Shown: positions 26,902-38,643, counted from the stretch's first letter. The stretch is 64,000 bases of DNA from Xylophilus sp. (GCA_009914555.1 WNDY01000001.1:124001-188000); one strand, 5' to 3'. Program-made: numbers and translations. The notes: generated from the letters alone by a model not told the origin.

Positions 26902-27945
26902 TCAGTCTGCCCGGAGTTCGACCTGCGCGGCCAGCGCGCGCGCCGAGGCCAGCGGGGCGGGGTCGATCCAGGCGCCGAGGTCGAAGTCGGCCGGGATGAA
27001 ACCCTCGGCCAGCAGCCAGTCCTTCTGCGCGCGCAGGCCCTGCACGTAGACGTCGGAGAGCTGCGGCTCGAAGGCTTCGTGCAGCCGCGGGCCGAACGCC
27101 TGGCGCACGGCGGCTTCGGTGGCGCCGGTCTCGGCCGCGATGGTGGCGACCACGTCGTCCGGGTGGGTGCGCGCCCATTCGGCGGTCTTCAGCAGCACGG
27201 CGAGGTAGCGGGCGACGAGGTCCGGGTGGTCGCGCAGCGTCGCGCGGTCCACCGTGACCGGGCGCGGCGAGCCGGCGCTCAGGCGCAGCAGCGGGTCGGC
27301 CTCGCGGTTGATGTTGAAGACCGGGCGCAGGCCGCGCTCCAGCGCGGCGGCGCTGCGCGCGCCCTTGATGAAGATCGCATCGACCGCGCCGGCGAGCAGC
27401 GCCTCGGTGGCGACGTCGCGGCGGCTGGCATCGGCGCCTTCGCGCAGCTCCCATTCGGCTGCAGGCAGGTCCACCCACCGCACGTCGTCGCGGGCGATGC
27501 CATGGATCTTCAGCGCCGTGGTCAGGCCGCGCAGGCCCTCGGCGCGGCCCACGTCCACGAGGTCGCTGGCTTCCTTCTTCACGATGCCGAGCTTGCGGCC
27601 GCGCAGGTCGGGCGCGTTGTGGATATCGCTGTCGGGCCTTACGAGCACGAGCTGTTCCTCGTCGACCCAGGTGATGGCGACGACGGCCGTGTCCTGGCCG
27701 CGCGCGCGGGTCCAGATCGGCGGCACGTTGCCGCCTTCGCGGAAGCTGCCGGTCAGGCTGTGGCGGAAGTGCGATTCGCGCACCGCGCGGTCCTGCGAGG
27801 CGCGAATGGATGCGAGCCGGATGCCCTGCCGCGCGAACTCGCCGTGCAGCCAGCGCTTGTGCTGGGCGATGCCGGAGGCGGTGGGCACCGGGCAGCGGGT
27901 GTACCAGAGTTCGGTGGCAGGCGAAGGTGCGAGGACGGCGGACAT
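26902..27945 (-). CDS. DszB-like desulfinase / SsuA-superfamily protein lacking a signal peptide
   Basis: A 347-residue protein of the periplasmic-binding-protein fold. Automatic annotation would probably call it a sulfonate ABC receptor, but it has no signal peptide (MSAVLAPSPATELWYTRCPVP). The motif YTRCPVP puts a cysteine at residue 18 where DszB has its catalytic Cys27 in YSNCPVP. HF at residues 59-60 matches His60, and R69 in FREGGNVPP matches Arg70 in TRFGGEIPP, with the same 10-residue spacing. DszB releases sulfite from 2-hydroxybiphenyl sulfinate. The triad and cytoplasmic location support a C-S lyase acting on a sulfinate. AAGGAG lies 7 nt before the ATG. Confidence 0.72.
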   Translation of the reverse strand: MSAVLAPSPATELWYTRCPVPTASGIAQHKRWLHGEFARQGIRLASIRASQDRAVRESHFRHSLTGSFREGGNVPPIWTRARGQDTAVVAITWVDEEQLVLVRPDSDIHNAPDLRGRKLGIVKKEASDLVDVGRAEGLRGLTTALKIHGIARDDVRWVDLPAAEWELREGADASRRDVATEALLAGAVDAIFIKGARSAAALERGLRPVFNINREADPLLRLSAGSPRPVTVDRATLRDHPDLVARYLAVLLKTAEWARTHPDDVVATIAAETGATEAAVRQAFGPRLHEAFEPQLSDVYVQGLRAQKDWLLAEGFIPADFDLGAWIDPAPLASARALAAQVELRAD

Positions 27946-27974
27946 CGGAAGGCTCCTTGGGCGAAAACGGTGGA

Positions 27975-28331
27975 TCAATGGGGGGCCGCCGGCGCGCGGG
28001 CCTTGCGTACCAGGCTGAGTTCGACCACGGTGTCGAGCAGCGCAAGCCGCTCCTTGGCCGGCTCGATCGTGATGCCGTCGTGCAGCGGCACGGTGCAGGC
28101 GGTCTGCACCTCGCCGTCGATGCGCATCGCGCAGACCTTGCACAAACCGCGCCGGCACGACAGCACGTAGCCGATGCGCGGGTCCAGCGTGCGCTGGAGC
28201 ACCTGCAAGGCGGTGCTGACGCTGGCGCCTTCCCACTCCGTGAGGCCCAGGCCGGCCTCGCGCGCGGGCGGCAGATCCACGTCGATGCGGCGCGGCGCGC
28301 CGTCGCGGTAGAGGGTCAGGTGGATGCGCAT
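27975..28331 (-). CDS. [2Fe-2S] ferredoxin-domain subunit (SdhB/FrdB N-terminal type)
   Basis: A 118-residue protein equivalent to only the N-terminal domain of succinate dehydrogenase/fumarate reductase iron-sulfur subunits. Four cysteines are spaced CRRGLCKVC then, 11 residues on, QTAC, the [2Fe-2S] pattern. The C-terminal [3Fe-4S]/[4Fe-4S] domain of SdhB is absent. It starts one base upstream of the stop of the flavoprotein gene, so the two very probably form a two-subunit oxidoreductase. Electron donor or acceptor unknown. Confidence 0.85.
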   Translation of the reverse strand: MRIHLTLYRDGAPRRIDVDLPPAREAGLGLTEWEGASVSTALQVLQRTLDPRIGYVLSCRRGLCKVCAMRIDGEVQTACTVPLHDGITIEPAKERLALLDTVVELSLVRKARAPAAPH

Positions 28332-28332
28332 G

Positions 28333-30053
28333 TCAGGCGGGCTGCAGCAGATCGTGCCGCACGGCTTCGTGGGTCAGGGAAAGATCGCCATCGCTGCTGC
28401 GGCGCACGATGCTGTGCCGCAACGTGCCTTGCGATGCCACGCCGCGCAGGTCGTGCCGCTGGTGCGCACCGATCGACGCGGGGCGGCCGAGCGCGCCGCG
28501 CAACGCCGATTCGAGCACCGGCACGGCGGCGCGCACTTCGAGCGCATCGCTCCAGTCGCGGTTCCAGACGCGGGCGGTGTCGCGCGGCGCGAGGCGCGGC
28601 AGCTCGTCGCGGGCCAGCGCTTGCAGCCGGGCCAGCGCGGCTTCGAGCGCCGGGCCGCTGCGCGCGGCGCCGAGCGTGGATTCGGCCAGTTGCGTGAGCC
28701 GGTCCTTCAGTTCGTACGGAACGACGCCGTCGCGGCCCGCGTTGCGCCACGGCGCATGGATCGCATCGAAGGCCTGCTCCAGGTTGTCGGCGCGGCCATC
28801 CGCGCGGCGCTCCCGCGCATCGCGTGCCGCAGCCACACCGGCCCGCTTGCCCTGCACCAGCACCTGTGCGCCGGCGTTGCCCGACAGGCGGTTGGCCCCG
28901 TGGACTGCGCCGGTGGCCTCGCCGGCGGCGAACAGGCCCGGCACGCCGGTGCCGCCGTGCCCATCCACGCGGATGCCGCCGAGCGAGAAGTGGGCCGCGG
29001 GCATGACCTCGACCGCATGGTCGGCGCGGATGCGCTCGATCAGCGGCTTCATGTCGAAGCCCTGCCAGTGCCAGTCGGGCGTGACCGACTTCGACCAGGT
29101 GGGGTAGTGGTCGAGGATGTCGTCGGGCAGGTGCTTCCACGACAGGTAGACCGCGCCGCTGGGGCTGCCGCGGCCTTCGACCACCTCGGCCGCGCAGGCG
29201 GCGCTGACCACGTCGCGCGTGGCCAGCTCCATGCGCTCCGGGTCCCAGCGGGCCATGAAGCGCTCGCCGTAGCGGTTGAGCAGCCAGGCCCGCAGGCCGC
29301 CCTGCGGCCCGAGGATCCACGGAAACTGCAGGCCGCGCCAGATGGGCGGCGCCGCCAGGCAGCAGGGCAGGAACTGGAGCAGCTCCATCTCGATCAGCGA
29401 GGCGCCGGCATCCAGCGCCATCGCATGGCCTTCGCCCGAGAGTTCCTCGGGCGCGGTGCGCAGGTGCCAGTTCGACGTGGTGCCGCCGGTGGCGATCACG
29501 ACCGCATGGCCGTGCAGGGCCTCGGCCTCGCCGGTGCGGCGGTCCAGCCCGGCCACGCCGACGACCGCGCCGTCGCGCGTGAGCAGCGCGGTGGACTGGA
29601 AGTCCTCGCGGAACTGCACGCCTGCGGCCAGCGCGTCGTCGGTCACGGCCTTCTGCATGTCGGGGCCGCTGATGTGGATGCCGCGGCCGCTGCTGTGGCC
29701 CGGCGCCTTCTTGTTGACGCGGAACTTCACGCCCGCGGCGATGTAGCGGCGCAGCTCGTCGCCGACGCCGGTGACCATGGCCTCGACCAGGCGCTGGTCG
29801 TTGAGGAAGGAGCCGGCGCGCACCGTGTCGTGGAAGAAGGTTTCCTCGGTGTCCGTGGCATCGACGTCGAGCCCCAGCGCCCGCAGCGTGCTGCCCGCCG
29901 CCGAGATGCCGCCGCCCGAGGTGATAGTGGCGCCGCTGCGGCCGACCAGCCCCTTGTTGACCACGAGCACCGACGCGCCCTGTTGGCGCGCATGCCAGGC
30001 GGCGACCAGGCCGGCCGCGCCGGCGCCGACGACGATGACGTCCCAGGGCGTGC

Positions 30054-30057
<4 letters not shown>
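28333..30057 (-). CDS. FAD-binding fumarate reductase/succinate dehydrogenase-type flavoprotein
   Basis: A 574-residue flavoprotein. The N-terminal Rossmann motif VIVVGAGAAGLVAAWHARQQG is followed by GRSGATITSGGG. The capping region carries RYGERFMARWDP and ELATRDVVSAA, which holds the conserved arginine of the family, and the C-terminal FAD site GLFAAGEATGAVHGANRLSGNA is intact. The closest functional types are FrdA/SdhA, NadB and AprA. No membrane anchor genes are nearby, so a soluble enzyme with the adjacent [2Fe-2S] subunit is likely. Its ATG overlaps the stop of the ABC ATPase gene (ATGA). The substrate is unknown; a role in the same organosulfur route is inferred. Confidence 0.87.
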
Positions 30058-31819
<1,762 letters not shown>

Positions 31820-31823
<4 letters not shown>

Positions 31824-32815
31824 ACCGTGACCCTCCCGCGCAGCCGCGGGTTCATCGCCTCGATCAGCGCGTCGCCCACGAGGTTGAGGCTGAACACGGT
31901 GACCACGAGCGCGAGGCCCGGAATGGCGGTCAGGTACCACGCGGTGCGCAGCATGTCGCGCCCGCCGCCGATCATGCTGCCCCAGCTGACCTTGTTCGGG
32001 TCGCCCACGCCGAGGAAGGCGAGCGACGATTCCATGAGGATGGCGCCGGCCACCATGACCGAGGCGGTCACGACGATCGGCGGCAGCGCGTTCGGCAGGA
32101 TCTCCTTGAAGATGATCCAGCGGTGGCCGAAGCCGATGCTGCGCGCGGCCAGCACGAAGTCGCTGCCCAGCAGCGCGCGGAACTGCGCACGGATCAGCCG
32201 CGCCACCGTCTCCCAGGTCGTCAGGCCGATGACGACAGCGATGACTTCGAGCGACGACTGCGTGATCGACACGATCACCACGACCAGCAGGAACGACGGC
32301 GTGGTCTGAAAGATCTCGATCAGCCAGTTGAGCACCGCATCGACCCTGCCGCCGAAGTAGCCGGCCACCGCGCCGATCAGCGTGCCGACGGTGACGCCGA
32401 CGACCGCCGCCGTGATGCCCACCAGCAGCGACACGCGCGCGCCGTGGGCCAGGCCCGCGGCGATGTCGCGGCCGAGGAAGTCGGTGCCGAGGAAGAACGC
32501 CCGGTCCTCGCCCGGGCGCAGCAGCGGCTGGGCCACGATGTCGAGCGGGTCGCCGGGGAAGAACCAGTCGGCCGACAGCCCGGCGAAGACGATCAGCGCC
32601 AGCAGCACCAGGCCGACGATGGCCGCCGGGTTGCGCAGCAGCGCGGCCAATACTGGCCACTGGTCCCGCCATGAGCGCCTGCCCGTCGGGCAGTGTGGGC
32701 TGGTACTGGCGCGGGTATGTTTTCGCAGCACGCCGCCGAGCAGGGCGCCGGCGAGCTGGCTGCGCCACGACGCGGGCCGCGCCGCGGCGTCGTCGCCGTA
32801 GAGGGGAGTGGACAT
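31820..32815 (-). CDS. dipeptide/oligopeptide-type ABC transporter permease (DppC-like)
   Basis: A 331-residue inner-membrane permease. A long, poorly conserved cytoplasmic N-terminus (about 65 residues) leads into the first membrane span (IVGLVLLALIVFAGL). The DppC signature FFLGTDFLGRDIAAGLAHGARVS follows, then five further spans and the EAA-like loop AARSIGFGHRWIIFKEILPN. The ATG at 32815 follows AGGA at somewhat long spacing. It pairs with the permease at 32829-33857, 13 bp upstream. Confidence 0.92.
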
Positions 32816-32828
32816 GGAGGGGGCGTTC

Positions 32829-33857
32829 CTAGTTCTGGATGCGGGGGTCGAGCCGCGCATGCAGCAGGTCGATCAGGATGTTGGCCGCGATCACGAGGAA
32901 GGACGACAGCAGCAGCACGCCGAGCAGCACGCGGTATTCGCGCGCCTGCACCGCTTCGAGCGTGAGGCGGCCGATGCCGGGCCAGCTGAAGACCGTCTCG
33001 GCCACCGCCGCGCCGCCGAGCAGGCCCGCCAGGTGGGTGCCGGCCACGGTGGTCACCGGCAGCAGCGCGTTGCGCAGCACGTGGCGGAAGGTGACGCGCG
33101 CCGGGTGCAGGCCCTTGGCCCGCGCGGTGCGTACGTAGTCCTGCGTCTGTGCTTCGAGCATCGCGGCGCGCGTGAGCCGCGCATAGACGGCGACGTAGAA
33201 GGTCGAGAGCGTGGCCGCGGGCAGGATGGCGTGGCGCAGCGTGTCCGCCAGCTTCGCCCAGCCGGTCAGGTCCACGCCCACGGTGCCGTCGCCGCCGCTG
33301 GGCAGCCAGCCCAGGTGCACCGCGAACAGCACGATGGCCATGAGCCCGATCCAGAAGCCCGGCGTGGAATAGAGCAGGAACGAGATGGAGGACAGCAGCC
33401 GGTCGGGCCAGCGGTTGGCCCAGGTGGCCATGAGCGCGCCGAACAGGATGCCGAAGGCCAGCGAGATCGCCAGCGACAGCGACATCAGCAGCAGCGTGTT
33501 GGGCAGGCGCGCGAGGATCAGGTCGATCACCGGCAGGTCGTAGCGCGGCGAATAGCCGAGCGAGAAGTGCGCGAGGTGGCCGAGGTAGTCGCCGAGCTGC
33601 GAGACGGCTGGCTTGTCCAGCCCGTAGCGCTCGCGCAGCAGCGCCGTCGTCTCGGCCGTGGCCGAGCCGGATTCGGCCACGAGCGCATCGACCGCGTCGC
33701 CCGGCACCGCCTGCAGCAGCGCGAAGTTGAGGATGACCACGCCGAGCGCCGTGGGCAGCGCGCGCCACAGCGGGCGGCGCAGGGCGCGCAGCCAGCCGAG
33801 CACGCGGTGCAGCAGCGGGAGCGAATCGGTGGACGAGGGCGGCAGGACGGCGGACAT
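32829..33857 (-). CDS. dipeptide/oligopeptide-type ABC transporter permease (DppB-like)
   Basis: A 342-residue permease with six predicted spans. The DppB features are LWRALPTALGVVILNFALLQAVPGD at the N-terminus, ERYGLDKP, the EAA-like loop YVRTARAKGLHPARVTFRHVLRN and a C-terminal ETVFSWPGIGRLTLEAV. AAGGGGG precedes the ATG at 33857. It lies 22 bp downstream of the receptor gene in an unbroken minus-strand run. Confidence 0.93.
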   Translation of the reverse strand: MSAVLPPSSTDSLPLLHRVLGWLRALRRPLWRALPTALGVVILNFALLQAVPGDAVDALVAESGSATAETTALLRERYGLDKPAVSQLGDYLGHLAHFSLGYSPRYDLPVIDLILARLPNTLLLMSLSLAISLAFGILFGALMATWANRWPDRLLSSISFLLYSTPGFWIGLMAIVLFAVHLGWLPSGGDGTVGVDLTGWAKLADTLRHAILPAATLSTFYVAVYARLTRAAMLEAQTQDYVRTARAKGLHPARVTFRHVLRNALLPVTTVAGTHLAGLLGGAAVAETVFSWPGIGRLTLEAVQAREYRVLLGVLLLSSFLVIAANILIDLLHARLDPRIQN

Positions 33858-33879
33858 GGCGACCCCCTTTTTCAGAACG

Positions 33880-35490
33880 TCATGCGGGCGAGCCGCCGTC
33901 GCGGGCGATCCAGGCGCCGGCGAAGTTGCCCAGCGTGCCGTCGGCCGGGTCGAGGAAGTCGCGCAGGCCCTTGCGCGCGACCACCACCGCCTCGGGCGCG
34001 ACCAGCGGGATCTTGGGCAGGTCGGTCTGCACCAGCTGCTGGAACTGGGTGTAGATCGCGCGGCGGCGTTCCACATTCGTTTCGTACTGGGCGATCTCCA
34101 GCAGGCGGTCGGCCTCGGCGCTGCGGTAGGCCGCGCCGTTGCTGAAGGCCACGCCGGGCTGGATGTTCTTCGACCAGTAGAAACGCTGGGTGCCGATGGC
34201 CGGGTCCGGGCCCGCGTTGGCCATGTAGACCGAGGCGTCGAAGTCGCGCCGGGTGTAGACGCGGTTGATGAACTCGCCGAAGTCCTGGATGCGCACGTCC
34301 ACCCGCACGCCGATGCGCGCGAGGTTGGCGCGCAGGACCTGGGCGGCCTGCACCAGCGTCTGCGAGCTGCCCGCGTTGGGGTCGAGCGTGAACGCGAGGC
34401 GCGTGCCGCGGCCGTCGCGCTTCAAGCCCGCCGCGTCGAGCAGCGCCTCGGCGCGCTGAAGGTCGAACGGGTAGTGCGGCACGTCGGTGGTGTGGAAGGC
34501 CGGAAAGGCCGAGGGGATCGGCGCATCCGTGGCCTCGGCATAGCCGTGCCAGATGTTCTTCACCAGGAAGTTGCGGTCCACCGCATGGGCGATGGCTTGG
34601 CGCACGCGCACGTCGCGCCACAGCGGGCGCTCCAGGTTGAACTCGATGGCGGCGATGCCGGTGGTCGAAGGCTGGGTGCGGCGGTGCACCGCCAGCTGCG
34701 GGTTGCGCGCGAGGTTGGCCACGTCCGACAGCGGTACCTCGCCCGCGATATGGATCGCGCCGGTCTCCAGCGCGGCCACGGCCGCGGCCGGGTCGGTGAT
34801 CTGGCGGAACACGATCTGGTCGAGCCAGGGTCGGTCCCTGTCCCAGTAGTCGGCATTGCGCTCCAGCACGAGCTGGCGGCCGCGGTCCCAGCGCACGAAG
34901 CGGAACGGGCCGGTGCCGACCGGCGCGTTGTTGCGCGGATTGGCGAGCACGTCGGCGCCCGCGTAGAGGTGGCGCGGGATCACCTGCGATTCGATGGCCG
35001 ACAGCGCGCCGAGGATGTAGGGCGCGGGCCTGGACAGGCGCAGCACGGCCACGGTGGGCGACGGCGTGTCGACCTTCTCCACGTTGAGGAAGATGCTGCG
35101 CCCGCGCGCGTTGAACTTCTTCCACACCTCCAGCAGCGAGAACGCCACGTCGGCCGAGGTGAACGGCTGGCCGTCGTGCCACTTCACGCCGGGGCGCAGG
35201 TGGAAGGTGATCGCGAGGCCGTCGGCGCTGGTCTCCCACTTGGTGGCCAGGCGCGGCAGCGGGCGCAGCTGCGCGTCGTAGCTCAGCAGGCCGTCGAACA
35301 CCTTGCCCGAAACGAGCTGGGTGGGCCCGGCGGTGGTGAGCGCGCTGGTCAGGCCCGGCGGCTCGCGGCCGGTGCCGATGACCAGCGTGCCGCCGCGCTG
35401 CGGCGTGGCGGCTTCGGCGGCGTGGGCGGACGCGCCCCAGGCCAGGGCAGCCGGCGCGGCGATGAAATGGCGGCGCGAGAGAAGGCTCAT
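33880..35490 (-). CDS. ABC transporter substrate-binding protein, family 5 (peptide/nickel type), copy 1
   Basis: A 536-residue periplasmic receptor. The N-terminus MSLLSRRHFIAAPAALAWG looks like a Tat signal (RRHF). Family-5 motifs follow: GGTLVIGTGREP, LRPGVKWHDGQPFTSADV, VGTGPFRFVRWDRGRQLVLERN and VRQAIAHAVDRN. It serves the adjacent DppBC-DF-type importer. It is clearly paralogous to the receptor at 36830-38467, sharing long identical stretches such as VKWHDGQPFTSADVAFSLLE. Two receptors for one transporter suggest two related ligands. The ligand class is not evident from the sequence. Confidence 0.92.
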   Translation of the reverse strand: MSLLSRRHFIAAPAALAWGASAHAAEAATPQRGGTLVIGTGREPPGLTSALTTAGPTQLVSGKVFDGLLSYDAQLRPLPRLATKWETSADGLAITFHLRPGVKWHDGQPFTSADVAFSLLEVWKKFNARGRSIFLNVEKVDTPSPTVAVLRLSRPAPYILGALSAIESQVIPRHLYAGADVLANPRNNAPVGTGPFRFVRWDRGRQLVLERNADYWDRDRPWLDQIVFRQITDPAAAVAALETGAIHIAGEVPLSDVANLARNPQLAVHRRTQPSTTGIAAIEFNLERPLWRDVRVRQAIAHAVDRNFLVKNIWHGYAEATDAPIPSAFPAFHTTDVPHYPFDLQRAEALLDAAGLKRDGRGTRLAFTLDPNAGSSQTLVQAAQVLRANLARIGVRVDVRIQDFGEFINRVYTRRDFDASVYMANAGPDPAIGTQRFYWSKNIQPGVAFSNGAAYRSAEADRLLEIAQYETNVERRRAIYTQFQQLVQTDLPKIPLVAPEAVVVARKGLRDFLDPADGTLGNFAGAWIARDGGSPA

Positions 35491-35505
35491 GGCGGTGATG
35501 CGCGG

Positions 35506-36702
35506 TCAGAGACGGAGGCCGGCGCTTTTCAGCAGCGGCAGGATGCTTTCGCCGAAGTGGGCCAGGTCCTTCTCAAAGTCGAAGAAGCCGAGCTGCACGC
35601 CGTCGATGCCGGCTTGCTTGAGCGCGATGAGCTGCTCGACCACCTGCTCGGGCGTGCCGACGATCTCGATGTTGCCGCCCAGGCCGCGGCCGGTGTCGCG
35701 CGTGCCTTCCTTGCGGCCGCGCCAGGCGTGGGCGTCGCTGTCGTACTGGTGGTTGCCGAACAGGTGGCCGGTGCGCCCGCCGACGATGGCATTGACGTAG
35801 GCTTCGGTCTCGGCCTCGGTGTCGCGGCTCACGATGACCGGGTTGATCAGCGTGCGCACGGTGCGGCCCTGCGCCGTGGCGGCCGCTCGGATCTGCGCCG
35901 TGTGGGCCGGCAGCATGGCCAGCGCCGCCTTGATGCCCGAGCCGCCCGGGCTGGTGATGAAGACGATGTCGGAATACCTGGCGGCGAAGTCGATGCCGGC
36001 GTCCGAGCCGGTCGCGTTGACCAGCACTGGGCGGCCGTAGAGCGGCTTGGGCGTGATGAAGCCGTTGTGCACCGTCCAGCCCTGGCGGCCCTTGAAGGAG
36101 AAGTTCTCGTCGCTGCTCCAGAGCGTCTCGACCACGTCGAACAGCTCGGCCGCGAGCTCGTAGCGGTGATCGTGCGCGATGCGCTGCCAGCCGAACATTT
36201 CGTGCTCGATGGCGCGGTGGCCGGTCACGATGTTGATGCCCCAGCGGCCGCGGGCGATGTGGTCGAGCGTGGCGCCGTACTTGGCGATGTGCAGCGGATG
36301 CAGCGGGCCGTAGAGCACGTGGATGGTCGAGATCAGCAGGATCGACTTCGTCACCGCCGCCATGGCGCCCAGCGCGATGAACGAGTCGAGCGACGCCTCG
36401 CCGTCGTAGCCGCCCTTGGGCAGCCACTGCGTGCGGCTGAACGCGAGGTCGAAGCCCAGCGCCTCGCCCTGCTGGACGATGCGGCTGTTGTAGTCGAAGG
36501 TCCAGGTGTTGGAGGTGGGGAAGGTGGTGCGCTGGATGTCCTGGAGGTTCAGGAACAGGCCGAGCAGCAGCGGCTGCCGCAAGGCCCGGGACAGCGGGCT
36601 GTCGGGGAACTCGCTGGGCGCGCGGGCGCGCTGGATCGCGCCCTGGGGGGCGCTGCCGGGCAGGATGGTTTCAGGCGGGATAGCGATGGCGGCGTCGCTC
36701 AT
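35506..36702 (-). CDS. LLM class flavin-dependent monooxygenase (SfnG/RutA/DmoA-like)
   Basis: A 398-residue bacterial-luciferase-like monooxygenase, different in type from the SsuD-like pair downstream. Motifs are NTWTFDYNSRIVQQGEALGF, FDLAFSRTQW, the flavin-site segments GRWGINIVTGHR and HDHRYELAAELFDVVETLW, and VLVNATGSDAGIDFAARYSD. SfnG converts dimethyl sulfone to methanesulfinate with FMNH2; RutA and DmoA are cousins. A sulfone mono-oxygenase would produce the sulfinate that a DszB-like enzyme could cleave, giving a coherent route. The ATG at 36702 is the likeliest start. It sits between the two receptor genes. Confidence 0.87.
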   Translation of the reverse strand: MSDAAIAIPPETILPGSAPQGAIQRARAPSEFPDSPLSRALRQPLLLGLFLNLQDIQRTTFPTSNTWTFDYNSRIVQQGEALGFDLAFSRTQWLPKGGYDGEASLDSFIALGAMAAVTKSILLISTIHVLYGPLHPLHIAKYGATLDHIARGRWGINIVTGHRAIEHEMFGWQRIAHDHRYELAAELFDVVETLWSSDENFSFKGRQGWTVHNGFITPKPLYGRPVLVNATGSDAGIDFAARYSDIVFITSPGGSGIKAALAMLPAHTAQIRAAATAQGRTVRTLINPVIVSRDTEAETEAYVNAIVGGRTGHLFGNHQYDSDAHAWRGRKEGTRDTGRGLGGNIEIVGTPEQVVEQLIALKQAGIDGVQLGFFDFEKDLAHFGESILPLLKSAGLRL

Positions 36703-36829
36703 GGGCGGGCTCCGGGGCGGATGGCGGTCGATGGAGGAAAAGACGGCGCGGATCGGATACTCCGGCCAGGAAGGTACTGCATGCGCTTGCAACGCGCCGA
36801 CAATCCGATGGTACAAAGGGGTGTATCCA

Positions 36830-38467
36830 TCATGCCGGCGAGCCGTTCGGCGCGAGCCAGACGCCGGCGAGGTTGCTGGTGGCCGCGTCGATGGGCGGCA
36901 GGCCGCGTACGCGGCGCTGGTGGACGATCAGCCCGTGCGGCGCCAGGATGGGGATACGCGGCAGGTCGGTCTGCACCCGGCGCTGGAACCGGGCGAACAC
37001 CTCGCGGCGGCGGGCCGGGTCGTTCTCGGTCTGCGCGGCCTGGAGCAGGCGGTCGGCCTCGGCGCTGTCGTAATGCGAGCCGTTGGAGAACGCCACGCCG
37101 GGCTGGAAGTTCCTCGACCAGTAGAAGCGCTGGATGCCGATGCTCGGGTCCGGCCCGACGTTGGCGCCTTCGAGCACGGTGTCGAAGTCGCGCCGCGTGT
37201 AGACGCGGTTGACGTACTCGCCGAAGTCCTGCGTGCGCACGCGCAGGTCCACGCCGATCCTGGCGAGGTTGCTGCGCAGCTGCTGGCCGACCACGTCGAG
37301 CGGGCCGGTGGGGGCCGGATCGTTGAACACGCTCAACCGCACGCCGCGGCCCTTGCGCGGCAGGCCGGCTTCCTCCAGCAGCGCCTCGGCGCGCTTCAGG
37401 TCGAACGGGTAGTGCGGGATGTCGGCGCTGTAGAAGTCCCTGAACGCCGGCGGGATCGGCGAATCGGTGGCCGTGGCCTCGCCGAACCAGATGTTGCGCA
37501 CGATGGCGTCGCGGTCGATCGCATGGGCGAAAGCCTGGCGCACGCGCACGTCCTTGAACACCGGACGGTCGAGGTTGAAGCCGAGGACGTTGACGCCGGT
37601 GGTGTAGCTCAGCGGCTCGCGCCTGACAGCCAGCGCCGGATTGGCTTCGAGCCGGCGCACGTCCGACAGCGGCACGGCGGCGAAGCCGATCAGGTGGACC
37701 GAGCCGGTCTCCAGCGCCGCGGCGTTGGCCGCCACGTCGGACGAGAAGCGCAGCACCAGGCGGTCGAGATACGGGCGCGGTGCATCCCAGTAGCCGGGGT
37801 TGCGCTCCAGCACGATCTGGCTGCCGCGCTCCCAGCGCACGAAGCGGAACGGGCCGTTGCCGACGGGCGCATTCAGGGCCGGGTTGGTCAGCAGGCTGCC
37901 GCCGCCATAGACGTGGCGCGGGATCACCTGCGCCTCCACACCCGAACTCAGTGCAATCAGCAAAAAGGGCGCGGGCCGCGACAGGCGCAGCACGGCGGTG
38001 TGGCGGTCGGGCGTGTCCACCGCCTCGACGGCCTCGAAGGTGGAGCGGCCGCGCGCGTGGTACTTCTTCCACACTTCGAGCAGCGAGAAGGCCACGTCGG
38101 CCGAGGTGAACGGCTGGCCGTCATGCCACTTCACGCCCTCGCGCAGGCGCAGCGTGAGCGTGCGGCCGTCGCCCGACTGCTGCCACGACGTGGCCAGCTG
38201 CGGCTGCGGGCGCAGCTGCGCGTCGTAGGTCAGCAGGCCGTCGAAAATCTTGCCGGAGACCAGCTGCGCGAGCCCCGCGGTGGTCACCGCGCTGGTCAGC
38301 GGCGTGGTCAGTTCCGGCCCCGGGCCCAGCACCAGCGTGCCGCCGCGCACCGGCGCCTCGGCAGCGGCCCGCGCTGCCGGCGGCAACCCCAGGCCGGCGG
38401 CCGCGCCGAGGCCGCCGAGCGCGAAGCGGCGGCGGTCCAACGTCGTGGGATGGAAAGGCTGGGGCAT
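36830..38467 (-). CDS. ABC transporter substrate-binding protein, family 5 (peptide/nickel type), copy 2
   Basis: A 545-residue periplasmic receptor and the first gene of the minus-strand organosulfur block. The N-terminus has a twin-arginine signal (DRRRFALGGLGAAAGLG, ending near ARA). Family-5 motifs include GGTLVLGPGPE, LREGVKWHDGQPFTSADV, VGNGPFRFVRWERGSQIVLERN and VRQAFAHAIDRD. ATG 38467 is preferred over GTG 38476, although neither has a strong ribosome-binding site. It is a paralogue of the receptor at 33880-35490. A candidate sigma54 promoter lies 177 nt upstream. Confidence 0.92.
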   Translation of the reverse strand: MPQPFHPTTLDRRRFALGGLGAAAGLGLPPAARAAAEAPVRGGTLVLGPGPELTTPLTSAVTTAGLAQLVSGKIFDGLLTYDAQLRPQPQLATSWQQSGDGRTLTLRLREGVKWHDGQPFTSADVAFSLLEVWKKYHARGRSTFEAVEAVDTPDRHTAVLRLSRPAPFLLIALSSGVEAQVIPRHVYGGGSLLTNPALNAPVGNGPFRFVRWERGSQIVLERNPGYWDAPRPYLDRLVLRFSSDVAANAAALETGSVHLIGFAAVPLSDVRRLEANPALAVRREPLSYTTGVNVLGFNLDRPVFKDVRVRQAFAHAIDRDAIVRNIWFGEATATDSPIPPAFRDFYSADIPHYPFDLKRAEALLEEAGLPRKGRGVRLSVFNDPAPTGPLDVVGQQLRSNLARIGVDLRVRTQDFGEYVNRVYTRRDFDTVLEGANVGPDPSIGIQRFYWSRNFQPGVAFSNGSHYDSAEADRLLQAAQTENDPARRREVFARFQRRVQTDLPRIPILAPHGLIVHQRRVRGLPPIDAATSNLAGVWLAPNGSPA

Positions 38468-38643
38468 GGTGTGCACTGCAGAAGCAGGCGACGTGCCCGC
38501 GCACCGCGCACCCTGTCGCGGCCGGCGGGTCCGGCGCGGCGTGCCGCTGCCTGTGCAGCAACGGCGCTCGAAATCAACCAGATCCGGTGCTGCGGCAGCA
38601 GCGCCCGTCGGCCGTGGTGGACGGCAAGCTCAGATGCCGTATA

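Noticed and set aside
32650-32715. Possible frameshift in the N-terminus of the DppC-like permease
   Set aside because: The N-terminal region before the first span is poorly conserved in this family and the frame is continuous into the membrane domain, so no lesion is needed.
38623-38639. CGGCATCTGAGCTTGCC on the minus strand as a sigma54 promoter
   Set aside because: The GG-to-GC spacing is one base too long; the element at 38644-38659 has the right spacing.
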